DNA of 64,000 bases from Antennarius striatus (taxonomy: Eukaryota; Chordata; Actinopteri; Lophiiformes; Antennariidae): contig NC_090795.1 in assembly GCF_040054535.1 (NCBI RefSeq), forward strand, positions 3,943,501 through 4,007,500, written 5' to 3'. The notes under the pieces were generated by a model that saw nothing but the letters and a program-made list of their open reading frames with translations, made no database searches and was not told the origin of the DNA. Position 1 is the stretch's first letter; each line of letters starts with the position of its first letter. The translations under genes and the position numbers were made by a program. Positions 37,931 through 50,275 of this stretch are shown piece by piece.

Positions 37931-40900
37931 TATTGACATCTGTAGCTGACAGCTTCCTCGGGGCATGCTGACATGCTGTGATACCATGAATGGGTATTAG
38001 TGAACATACTCCACACTAATGAGGGCGGTTGTTCTTTGGGTGTGAGGCTATTGAAAGAGATGCTGCAAACTTGGAGGTTGAATAGATATTTATGTGGGGA
38101 AAACAAGTCATTTTTAAAGGGTTATTTAAATAAGATCCAGATAAATGTTGAAATATGTCCTTGTTAATCAATAAAAGTTGAATCAGTCGTTGCAGCTGAG
38201 AAGCTTCTGAGTTTGCATCTTTCAAATCGAGCACCTAATGTATTAGCATTTATTAGCCTTATGTTGCATTTAATGTTCTGTATTGTGACTATTGCACATT
38301 GGAATCAAATGTCATTCAGCTCAACTCTATAAGTCAAGTTTGGTCCAAAAATCCAGAGCTGGAATAAGCCATTGATCGATTGGTTGGTTCCTCAGCTGCA
38401 AACTGATTCAGCATTGTGGAGCTAAATGCACGCATCAGCACGCTGACAGCGGCAATACGGGTTGATGTTGAGCAACCACGTGCATGAGCTGATTTTAGCA
38501 TGTTGCTAATTAGCATTAACCTCAAATTAAAGCTGGGGCTGCAAGAAAAAAAGTCTCGATGATGTCGTCTGGTGAGGATCACCTTAAAGTTGTCATAGAT
38601 GGTTTTATTAAATTCATAACGTCATCGTTTCATGAATATAAAGGTGATATTCAATATAGAAGATTTTCCCCGTAGGTTATTACTAAAAGGTTTGGATTGT
38701 GTCTGATGCTTTCTGTACGCTGGAGGTCAGAATGCATCCGTATCGGAATCGGTGTGATATCTACGAGTCAACATAAGAGAGAACAATCTCCACAGCTGCT
38801 CTCTTATCACCAGGGTCAGGAAAAGTCTTCACTAACCCTGAAAAACACCCGGAAAATCTCAGCTTTCCCATCCAGGGAGGCAGAGCTCTCTTAAATAAAC
38901 GTATGAGAGGAAGTTCAAGGAAATGGGAAAGTCTGGAGCCTGCAGAAATCCAGAGCCGATGGGAAACCGTTTTGGAGAACGGCCTCCCTCATGACCGGTG
39001 GAGAATGGTACACCGTGAGCTGGAATGCAGTCCCCACTGGCCCCTAAAGTATGAGCTCAGGTCGGAGCAGGATGCACCTTCCTCCAGTCCGATTGGAGCA
39101 GCGGGCGACCAAAACAGGATTTCGCTCGAGCAAAAGGGAGGAAAGAGCCAGATTGTGCCTGCGCTGTTTCCTTTCCTGTGTTTTTGTCAAGACCCACGCA
39201 GCATTATGAACCAAAGGCCCTCAGCTGCTTTCGACATGACGCGGAGACGCCACCAAAGGCAGGGCAAGCAGCTGAATTCAAGCAAGAAGAAAAATACTTG
39301 ACAAAAATAAACGGCCGGGTCGTGCGCCGCCACTTCTGATCCTATCGGTTTAAGAGTTTCCCACCGGATGGGAAGGAGACGGTGATACCAGAACTTTCTT
39401 TTTCGAGCGCTTTACTGTGTAGAGTCGGATCAGACCAGCTTCTAGGGGCCACCACTGATAAAACTATGAGATGTGGCTCCTCAGGTAACACAGGAACACC
39501 TGCACTGCAGCGGAAAAAGCAGATTAAGGTGGGGGAAAGCGGTGGAACTGGTAATGAATAAGTAACCATTATGTTGATTAAAGGGGGCGACGGGCATGGG
39601 GGAGATAAGAGGGAAGTGACCGCCGGAGCATGAGGTGTTTACAGGGGGAATTCCTCACATTCCTCAGCTGCAGCCATGCCACTCCGATCTGCACCTCCAC
39701 CCACCGATGCTCACCCTGTGGGGGCCAAGAGGGACCCGAGGGGTCCAGGGTCGCTCTGAATGGGTTACGTAAGGCGAGCTCTTCGGGAGATGATGATGAT
39801 GATGATAGTGCTAATAGGCTAAAGAGCAAAGGATGCTAAATCGTACGTCTGGGCGGAATTTGTTGTGGGAGTTTTTCTCATCAGCAGCTTGGATTAAAAA
39901 GACTTTATGTCCTTAAAAGTGAAGCTGATGATCATATTTACTGACTCTTTGACCTTTGCATGTCAGCATAGTGAACTTTGTGTCGTATTTTGTTGTGTTA
40001 TCACGGCTGAAATGTGTTTGCTGCTCTGAACACGCCGGGTTTGTGTCGTGGATCAGTCGTCACATTTGTTTTAATTCAGTGCAGATGACCGGCCCTTAAT
40101 AGGATTATGTGAAGGCCTGGCAGGAGGAGATGAAGTCCAGGGGGGGGCACATGTTATCCAGCCCCTTGAGGGTCATGTGATGCTGGAGGAGGAGGTGGGG
40201 GCAGGGGGGGGGACAATGCTAGCAGGTGTCAGCCTCATGATTACTGCGCTAAGGCCAGGCTCACCTTCGGGGATTACTCAGAGCCACTAATGCCGGCGGG
40301 TTTCGGATACGAGGAAACAAAACTCCGTAGGCTCACCGAGAAAAGTGCATTTGGAAAAAAATAATAAATAAAAAATCTCCAGTTTCCTTGACAACTTCTT
40401 CAATCTGGATCTTTGCTCTTTCATCACCAAACAACACCAAAAAAAAAAAACCCCCCCATAAATATCTTTTCATTTCTAATAAGTGAATTCTCCTTAGTCT
40501 GACATCAGTTACAATAAACTATTTTTGGTCTTTTATAAATTTTCTATCCAAAAACCTTTTGGTAAATCATCAACATCAAACCTCATTTACTGGCCGGACT
40601 CGTCTGATGGAGGCTGCGGATTAAAGTGCCGCCATATGTTGAGGAGCGTGGAGCTTCTCCCCGACGGCGGAGCTTATTCCTGTGCTCTATATCACTGTCA
40701 GCAGCTAATTGTTGAAGTGACAAGAGAGGGGGGGTGGGGGGTGACTCCCTATTCTTGTCTGAAAAGCCTGTTTTACCCCTCGACCTGAATGTGAGATCCC
40801 TTTTCTAAAAACCCTTCGCTTTTCCAAACAAAGCCAGACTTCCACACTGGAGCTGATGGAGTCCGAGTCGTGACGGTGTGAATGCCAGCAAACAGGATAT

Positions 40901-41491
40901 ATGGAGGTCCTGAGTTTATAAAACTGTTGTTTAATCTCTGTGCGCTGCCCGTGCTGCATATATCTCATTTCACGGCTGCTGGAGAGGCTGATTGATGGGA
41001 CGGGGGGAGCGGCGACGGCGGCCGATGGGCCTCATGTTCCTGTTGGCGGGAGCGCCCCCCCCCCCCGTCAGGTCACCTGAGGTAAAGGTGCATTTAAAGA
41101 AAAAACTGTTGGAGCGCAGAAGGTAGCTTTGGTGATGCATGATGGGTAGTGTGTGATGTAAATTTTTTTTTTTTTCACTTGTTCTGACATTTCATCACAA
41201 TTAACGCCCTCTGGGACGACTCCTCAAGTGTACGACTATCAGAGCTTGTCACCCCCAATTAGAGAGCAGCTCATATCGTTTTGCTCCAATCTTCTGTCTT
41301 GCTTCGCTGTCTCCGTCTCCCCAGGGGTTAGGGGGGGGTGGGGGGGGCTGGAAAATCTGTCCAGTAATTTGAGGCTGCATTAATACTGAATAAGACGGAA
41401 CAAGTTATCAGCCCCTCCAGATCAATTCTCATACGCAGAGCGCCGTTTAAAAAAGAAGAGCTGCAAAATTACACAGCGGGATTTCACCTGC

Positions 41492-41518
41492 TGTGTGTGT
41501 GTGTGTGTGTGTGTGTGT
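41492..41518. repeat. (TG)n microsatellite
   Basis: About 13 uninterrupted TG units. Confidence 0.9.
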
Positions 41519-41917
41519 TTGTGTATCAGTGGCAAGGATGGTGATTTGTGGCAGCTTCATCACCATGGAGACAGTAGCATTAGTTCATAGGGAGATGTGT
41601 ACCGCTTTGGCAGCGGAAAGGAGAAACATCTGAAGACAACAAACTCCACCCGGCAGATTTCTTGCTTTGTGACAATCCAGCCATTTGGAAGTATTTTCTC
41701 TTTTAAAAACGTCCTTTTTCTGTCTTTCGCTGCTGAATTTGGCTGATTTCACATCCATGCATTCATACCTTTCTGTCTCTGATCCACTGAGATACCGGAT
41801 CCACGCTCACACCCAGATTTTCCCATTTTGTGCCTTGGCGCCCGTGGAGAATGACGGGCAGCAGTAGCCAAAATGAAACTGCTGCTGAAGCTGCTGAAAT
41901 GACACCCCCCCATCACC

Positions 41918-41941
41918 ACCACCACCACCACTACCACCACC
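41918..41941. repeat. (ACC/CAC)n trinucleotide tract
   Basis: Imperfect CAC/ACC tract with one interruption (ACTACC). Confidence 0.8.
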
Positions 41942-43414
41942 TCCCTTCCCTTCCTCACTCCTGCAGAGGAGCACGTCCTTCGGGGAGGAGGGATGAGTTG
42001 ACGTTTTGGGTTTTGTCAGGAGCTGTGAATGAATTGAACGCGGTGGTTGTTGCACAGGATGTCTGCGCTGCACAACCTGGTTTATCAGACATGAACAATC
42101 CTGTGGCGGCTGCACTGATTGCCCCCCCGCCCCTTGCAAACAAACACTGTGACGAGTGTTGATTCATGCTGTTGTGGAATTAACTCCCTATCTCAATGCT
42201 TTTTTTGCACACACAAACTTTCAGTTTGCATTTTGCAGATTTGAGTTGGTTTGATTTCTGGAACCACGTGATGGGAACCAGAGGTCGTACCTTTACACCC
42301 CATTAAATGAAGACACGCCTTTCCTAATGGGAACACGCTGCTTGACCATTCTTAAATGTGAAATATAGTTTGCCTGCATTACTGTTTGGAAATTGCATCG
42401 TACGCTAAAGCTCTGCTGACCTTGAAAACCCATTGAGGTTAAACAAACTGCCTGCAGCTTCTATTAATGCACTTTAAATTCTGCTCGCTGGGTTTATTCT
42501 GCTCGATAATTCTGTTTGAACGCATAAATGAGAGAAACAAAGTTGTTTTCTTCCGCCTGACAAATACGATGTCATTTAAAAATAAATGAACACGCATTTG
42601 ATGTTTACAGTGGTGGATTATGCACGGGGATATTTAAATAGTGTTTTTAAAATAGTGTTTTTTAAAGCAAATTCTTGGATGCTGGAACACGAAACATATA
42701 AAGTTTGCATGCGTATATAAACGGCATGCGGTAGACCTTTGACCTCGAGGCTCAACAGATTCACCTTTTGCAGAAACTGTCATCATAGCAACTCTTTAAT
42801 AAAAAAAGAGTAACCTTTACTCGATGTTATGTAATTATCAATATAAAAAGAGGATTTACAGGTGGAGATAAAAAGAAGCCTGTTAATATCTGCATGGTCG
42901 CAGATCCTCTGCCCAACGTTTTGACTTGTTAACTTATAAAAAATGTTGTATTTTAGCAATAGTACGGGTGCCCCTGAGGACAAAAAGAGTTGGCATGCAT
43001 TTTTATGCCAAATCAAATGTTCTTTTTTGTTGTAAATCAGGTATATCAAGATAAACATGGGTGATGAATATAAGGAAAGCCCTGATTAGATGAGTAGTGA
43101 AATCAATTCAAAACATCACAAGAAGTGAAGGTTACGGTGCATAAAAGGCTGTTTTATCTTCAGATCTCTCTGGAAACCTCCAACACCAACTGATGAGTAT
43201 TGACAGAGAGAATGAAATCTTTTTTTTTTCTTTCAATTCTTCACTCGTGCATGTTTATTCTCCCTCGAAATCCATGATGTACCTGCAGATGCATGACACA
43301 CAGTAAAAGTTATCTTCAGGTCATTCGTCCCGTCGCCTGTTTGTTGGAAGGACACAAGATGTGGTTTATCACTTGGCTTGAGCCACCACTTCATCCATAA
43401 CCATCACACTACTG

Positions 43415-43519
<105 letters not shown>

Positions 43520-43683
43520 TGTCACAGGTCCGTTATAAACCATGCTGAGTGTGGCATGTTCCTCTGTCGTTTACCTATTCATTTATTCAGCCATGAGCGA
43601 TGGCACAGGCTCGCCAAAGCTCTGGTAATTAAACTGTTGGTGATGCATTCTCCTCCCAGAAAGCATTTTATAAACTGGCATAT

Positions 43684-43686
<3 letters not shown>

Positions 43687-43728
<42 letters not shown>
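43687..43728. repeat. (CA)21 microsatellite
   Basis: 42 bp of uninterrupted CA, the inverted complement of the (TG)51 tract just upstream. Confidence 0.95.
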
Positions 43729-43732
<4 letters not shown>

Positions 43733-45118
43733 TCAGCGCCCTGAGATGATGCAGGTGAGTTGTCTTGGACGGGCGTTGTTAATCATAGTCCTGAGTGTTT
43801 GCACAGATTGCTTCATTAATTCTCCAAAAAGCATCCATCAAAGTGCTCATTTGATGGATGCTGCACATTTAATCCATCCTAAAGCCCCCATATGTGAACA
43901 CCACGACTTAAAGGATACCTCACACCTATGGAAAGATCAATCACTAAACTGCTTCGGAGGTCTTGAGGCTAACGCCCTGATCCCCTTTGCACAACGCTAC
44001 TTCTTGTTGTTGCTTTATGTCTGATTTCCAAACCTGATTCTCAATAATTGTCTTGTTTTGCTGGCGGCGGCTCAGGCTGACGCCATGAGAAAGGATAGCA
44101 ATTATCAAGTGCATGGCCCAGTTTCACAGACGAGGATTATTTTTGGATGCTGCAGGATATTAATGGCTGTTTCCCATTGAAGATCACAGTTATTGACAAC
44201 AAGGATTAATCAAATCTTGCAACCGGGAGCGTTTCCAAGGTGGTCCCACGTGTCAGCAGCGTCTCGAGTTCAGCGCTTCATCGTGTGCCACCAGTTATTT
44301 TTATCTTGTAGATTTAGCCAGATAAAATAGCTAAACTGAGATTGTGAGCATGGCACAATTCTAAACCACATTTCAGCATTATAAATATGGGATGTTAGCC
44401 TTCCTGAAGTTAGCATTAGCTCACACCTGTGCCAAGACTAAAGAAACATGTATAGCTGCTAACAAAACCAAGCAAGTGTCTGAAATGTTTGCTGAGAGGA
44501 TTCACGTCCACTTCCTGTTTCAAATGAGTAGTCCAGCAATCATTGAAATAGATATATTAATTATTTATCAATAATTTATGACTGCACAGCGGACAGATCT
44601 GATCTGAGATATAATCTCAATAATATAATCCAAATGATGCATCTGTGGCCCCGGTGACACTTCCTCCAGTCTAGCTGGACTCCCCCCTGGACTGGATCCC
44701 ACTCTAAAATGTCAACGGTGTCGTGACCCCACGACATCACGCCTCGGGTCATCTCACAGCGAACATCAGGCTCATCCCGTCTGCCGCGCCGCCGCTCCCT
44801 TCTCATCAAGTTTTACACTTTGGGCCAAATATCACTTCTTCTGCGCTCCTTGCTTTCTGCTGTGACGGCTGAAGGAAAAGGTCACTGCTTTCATCAGAGC
44901 TCGTCTGAAAAAGGCCCAGAAGACGCCGATGTGGATCGACCCGGCCCGGGTGTTAGCGGTTTATTCCGCCTGTGGCCCGCTTGGAGAATTGAGCAACAGG
45001 ATTGAGTTCATCCATGAGGAAAGTCTCCACTTTTAGGCCAATTGTCGTTATTGTGCTGTGGAGGAGTGGGTCGGTCTTTGTTTATCATGAGTCACATGGA
45101 GGAGGCCTAATTGATGCA

Positions 45119-45136
45119 GTGTGTGTGTGTGTGTGT
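45119..45136. repeat. short (GT)n tract
   Basis: Nine GT units in the tmem108 non-coding region. Confidence 0.85.
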
Positions 45137-48100
45137 CTGCATTTAGCTGAAACTCTCTGCACCAGCAGCTTTTGGAGCTAATCCGTCTCCATAATAGCGG
45201 TAGATGGAGAGGAGGAGGAGGAGGGAACAATACACCGTCTCCACGGACACGTGGTTGTTTCTCGGCGGGAAATCTTTGGAACCTTTTGGTCATTCCCTAC
45301 TGCTGTCCTCATTTCATTCCCTCTCTGCAGCCCCTGCTGCACTTCTGGAGGAAATAAAGTACAATATGCCCCCCCCCCCCAAAAAAAAAACACCCCACCC
45401 TTCCCCGCTGCTTCTTTTCATTCCTTCCATTGTCACAAGACAAGAAGCTGCGTCGAGAGGTAAAATTAGGAATGAGCGAGGCGTTTCCTGGTGCGTCGCG
45501 TGTGTGTGCACGTTTGTTTGTGCAGAAACCGTGTGTTTGCCTCGTCTTGGAACAGGAAGTGGAAAATAAGTGGAAAGACTATCTATTTCCTCCTTTGCAG
45601 TGTAGATTCCTGTGCAATGGCGCAGGACTGCTGCGTCTGTCTCATTCCTGAACAGGTCAAAGGTCCTGGCTTCCCGTCCTGACAGCTTCTGGTGGTTAAC
45701 AGACGAGATTATCATATTGCCTCTAAAGATGCATTTCAAGATGGACGGGAAGGAAAGTGTGACAAAAGGCGCTGGAATTCACTAACTTCATTGTTCAGGA
45801 GCCTTTTTCATACTTTGGAATTTCCTTTTATGGTTGCTTCGGTTTTCCTTTGTCGAACGCTAGTCTGGACAGTAAGAGACGCTCCTGTTATATATTTTTT
45901 ATCTGCTGCCTTTTAAAGTGCAGCATTTGCAAAGGTTTTCATCGATCTACGAGTTGTTCAGCCTCACAGAGATGTTCTTTTCCTACATAGTTCATTTGAA
46001 GCTTTTTTAATTTGAACATAATTGATATTTATTAAAGATTATTTGCAGTAAAATTCAAAATGTTCTTCTTTAAGTCAAGTCTTGTACGTTATTTACAACT
46101 TGTCTGGTTTAGCTGATGATCCCAATGGAAATCTTCATCCCAAAAGTGGGATACACTCATCATGTTGAAATACGCAGGTTCCCACCCCGTTACATGTGTT
46201 GTGGTGATTTGAAGGGATTAAGCGTGTTTTTGTACAACATGTGTGTTTTGCATTAAGTAACACATAGATGAGTACGACCAAGGTCACGCCTAGATGTTGC
46301 AACCTTGGGTTTGTCATCTTGCACCATTTTAAACGCCCACGTGTCGAGTGAACCTGCTCGAGTGACGCGTTGTTTGGTGCCACCAATCCTTAGATTTCCT
46401 CAGATGCAAACTGTCCTTCTTCCACATGAGAATATCCATCCTTTCATCAGAGCTCCTCTGGATGGGAGGGCAGTGCGGTCAACCTTTATCGATGCGTGAG
46501 TCACAGCGTCTTCTGAGGCCGAGTGTTCGATTGCGACGACCTCAAACTCTCCCCTTCTCTTTGGTGAGCGACTCCCCGTGTGAGGCTTCTAATGAGAAGC
46601 CGTGAAAAAATATTCCATCCCAGCTCGATGTGGCAGCAGATGTCTTTCTCTCTCGCTTGGCTCGTAGTTTTGACTCGTCCTGTCATGCGCTTCAGCTGCA
46701 CGGTTTAAGGCGCGTTCGGGGAGGTCTCGTGTTAACAGTGATGTCTTCTGGGAAAAAGGAGGATAGATGGTGTCTGACAAACCCTGGATGTTTGGCTCTG
46801 GTTTTGCTTGCATGTCTACACTAATAATCTCCGGAGAGGCGACTGTTTTTTTATCAGCACATCTATAGATTGAAGACGAAGACGTGTTTATTAATCAAAA
46901 TCAAAAGCTAAAGTTGCTCAGAGCCAATTAAAATTCAGTGAGTTTTCTCTATATTTACTTCGAGACGTGCAGAAAGTCTGCCGTCTCATTAGCTTCGTTC
47001 TTTTATCGATCGAGTCGAGCTGTGGCGTCCAAACCGGCGCTGCTTCTCACAGGCGTTTCTGATGTTCAAGAACAGCTGAGCTCCCCAGTCTCGTATGTTC
47101 AACAGAGAAATATCTTCTGAGATCATTAAGCGAGCCCTGGGCTGACGTCTGGTGATGTCTTTGGCGCAGAGAAGCGCCGATAGAACTTCAGTTTACTTGA
47201 TAAAAAAACTGTTACGACGATGAGGAAGGGATCCTGAGGGAGTCGGGACCTTTTGTTCTTCAGCTCCTGTTTGAGGGTTGAATTGTTGAATTCTGACTTC
47301 ATTTACAGTCTGAGCAAATCGATGCTGATCCTGTGCACGTGCATGCATGTAGGCATAGTGGAGTTTTATTGATCACTTAACTTAATTCACCAGAATTGCA
47401 TTCCAATGCTTAAATACAGCTTCCATCTTCCATAACAATCGCTCGTCCTTTTCCTTCGCGAGCTGAAGCGACAAATTGTGTTGAATAATTGTCTTGTGTT
47501 TGTTTTGTGGTCTCTTGTAAGAAGAAAAAAAGATGACCGTTATCACCAAGTTATCACCAAGTCCTGAACTCGCTTTTTCTCAGCTGAAACAATGTACTGA
47601 AAGATGCTAAAATAGAAACTGCTGTGTTGGTTAAAGCCCCCTTTATATTAATAATACCCATGGTAAATTAAATATTATTAATAAATAAACTAGATTTTAT
47701 GATATTCTTTATTTGTGTGTTGATTCTGCAATAGTTCAGGTGAGGAGAGCTTGTTAATAATCCCATCTTGCTCTTTGTGACATGGCCGGATTCGGCATTG
47801 ATGCTTTTCGTAAATTCTTTCTGTACTTAATTTTCTCAAAACTATACAATAGAATGAGTCTCTGACTCATGTAGCAGCTATGTAAGCAAAACTTTTACAG
47901 AACAGAGAAGTTCTGACATGATTTCTCTAAATGTATGTCAAAATGTCTCATGGATGGAACCCTTAAAAATCCCAAAAAAGAAATAAAGACCCATCCTGAA
48001 GTTGAGAGGTCAGAAAAGAGAGGCGCTCCAATGGACGCCCACAATGACTTTAAAGAAGACAGGAGCGAAAAAGGGGAGACAGAGGAGAAGAAAGCGTGTA

Positions 48101-49754
48101 GCTCCAGGTTGTTCGACAACGCCGGCGCCGTGTCAGAGCCGCTGTTGGAGATCTCTCTCTGAGCCGTCTGATGGCTGCCGGCTTCAGGGAATTAGACGGC
48201 CTTGTTGCTGCTTTGGTTGCTCCATCATTCCCAGTCGGCGATGCGGGTTGTCACAGAAAAAGCCGCTCAACACGCCGGCCGTGTCATCCCCTGTGAAGCA
48301 AAATCAAGAACGGTCGTCACTTCTGAAAAATAATACGTCTAAAAGGGAAAAAAAGTCATGCTGCGGAGGCTTATCCATCCAGCAGCGATAAAAATCATTG
48401 ATCGATGAGGTCACACACCCCATCAAACGGCTCCCAGACTATTTTTCTGGTGTGAATTTAAATTTTTGACAGCTATTATGTGCTTTGGTCTCTGCTGCTG
48501 TGACCCCATTGAGCGACGCCGGTCCCATAATCAATGGGAACCGGGCTTGACTTATGAATCCGTCTGTCGGCCTGCGAGACAGAAGCTTTGATCAGACGTT
48601 GTTCCCTTGGTGTTTCGGCTGAGCGTCACGACGAGCAAAGGAGTCACATTTTCATTTTCTGTTTTCCAAACTCAAATCGATGTGAAGCCAAGTCGTCCAC
48701 GTATTCAGAGGGCTGCCGATCAGAAACTATGAGTCACCTCCATTAGTGTTTTGTGGTCAGTATTGATCCTGAGGGAGGTGAATCAGGACTGAAAACATTA
48801 CGCTATCGCCATGTCTAGTAGTGATGCACTGCAAGAAGGGTGCATTAAAACCTCTTCTTTAGTGAACGCACCCAAAATGAACTTTTTCAACTGTCATCCT
48901 GATTTCACCAACGACGCAGCATTACTATTCCCTGTTTACGAAGTTTCGCGTTATTCTCCGTCACCGTCTTGGCCTTTTGCTCAGTCGCAGGTCGCGTAAG
49001 GACAGGGGGGAGGCAGAGGGAGGAAGAGGGGAGGATATTTATGACTCCGACAGTCGCGAGGCTGAGCTGCATCCCAATGTCTGCTCCTTTACTGCCTAGC
49101 TAGAGTTGTCTCTCAGGAGGGGGGGGGGGTAAGACGGTACAGAGGAATTGTAGGTAATACAAGTCTCTGAGTCTCCAGGTGTGTTAATCCATACGCAGTC
49201 AGTAACAAAGAACGACTAATTTTACCCACGTGGGATGTCTCACAGGAGGAATCCATCAAATCGGGTTCGTGTGTCGAATGAGGCTGTTAGCTGGCAGATT
49301 TGTGTCCTCCATAATGGATTTCTCTGTGGGTAATATTCAACCCCCCACTCTTTAATTCTGTGGAGGTTTCTCCCGCTGGCTGCCAACATCTTAATGAAAT
49401 GCCTTAATATCATGTAAAAGAAACAATTTTGGCACAGCGAAGATATCCTCTAAAGTGTTTTCTTCGAGACTCATCAAATGCGTTCCCTGACAGCGATCGT
49501 CCTCCAATCTTCTCAAGCGATTGATATTCATTGCGTGACATCCTCTGTTTCTGATGATAGACCGGGTCTGATAAGTTCTTCTCTGGGGTTCCGTGACCCA
49601 TCCCCAATGTTGTTCTGCTGATTCAGTGCCTCGTCCAATCCATCAGGGAGTCTGCTGTTAATGACGGCCTGGCACCTTCTCTCAAAGTTTTAAAAAAGTC
49701 CAGAAAGACGGGGCGCTGCCTCAACGTGAGAGCTAATAATTTAATTTTTAATTT

Positions 49755-50275
49755 TGAAGACCTACTCACTGGACACTTACTTCTGACTTGACAACAGTCT
49801 TGATACCCAATATGGACTTCTCAGTTAACAAAATAAACTTGATAGAAGTGAGTCTTGACTCATTTGAGATTAAACCCAATATGGATGTCAGACGAGGGTT
49901 TAAAACTAAGGTCTAGAGACTTAACTTGTCCTGGAATGCTGTAAGATGTCACACCAGATGACTGGAACTGAGACATTTGACTTTAGACCTGGTCTCATGT
50001 GTCTTAAGTCCACAAAATACAGATTATTCCTACATCTGATTTCTAAAAGACTCCTTCTGAAGAGGAGTTTTGGTACTTGGACGCAGAAAAATTATGTGGC
50101 TGTGTTTCATGACTCAGTTGAGACTTGAAGGAGTTCAAACAAGACTTGTGCGTCAAAATGGACTTGACTGTTTATTAGACCTGACTTCCAAAAGATTTAA
50201 ATTAATTTGAGAAAATACTTGAGACTTACTGCGAACAAGCCAACAAAAGCAAGACTTGCAGCCCAACAGGGGACT
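49755..50275. repeat. degenerate GACTTGA-rich interspersed repeat
   Basis: Over about 500 bp, variants of GACTTGA, ACTTGAGACTTA and GGACTTGAC recur on the + strand at irregular spacing. The end of the block (ACTTGAGACTTACTGCGAAC then GCAAGACTTGCAGCCCA) resembles the end of a repeat I recall as widespread in teleost genomes (ending ACTTGTGACTTGCAAAACAA). The copy is heavily mutated. Assignment to a named family was not possible. Confidence 0.6.
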
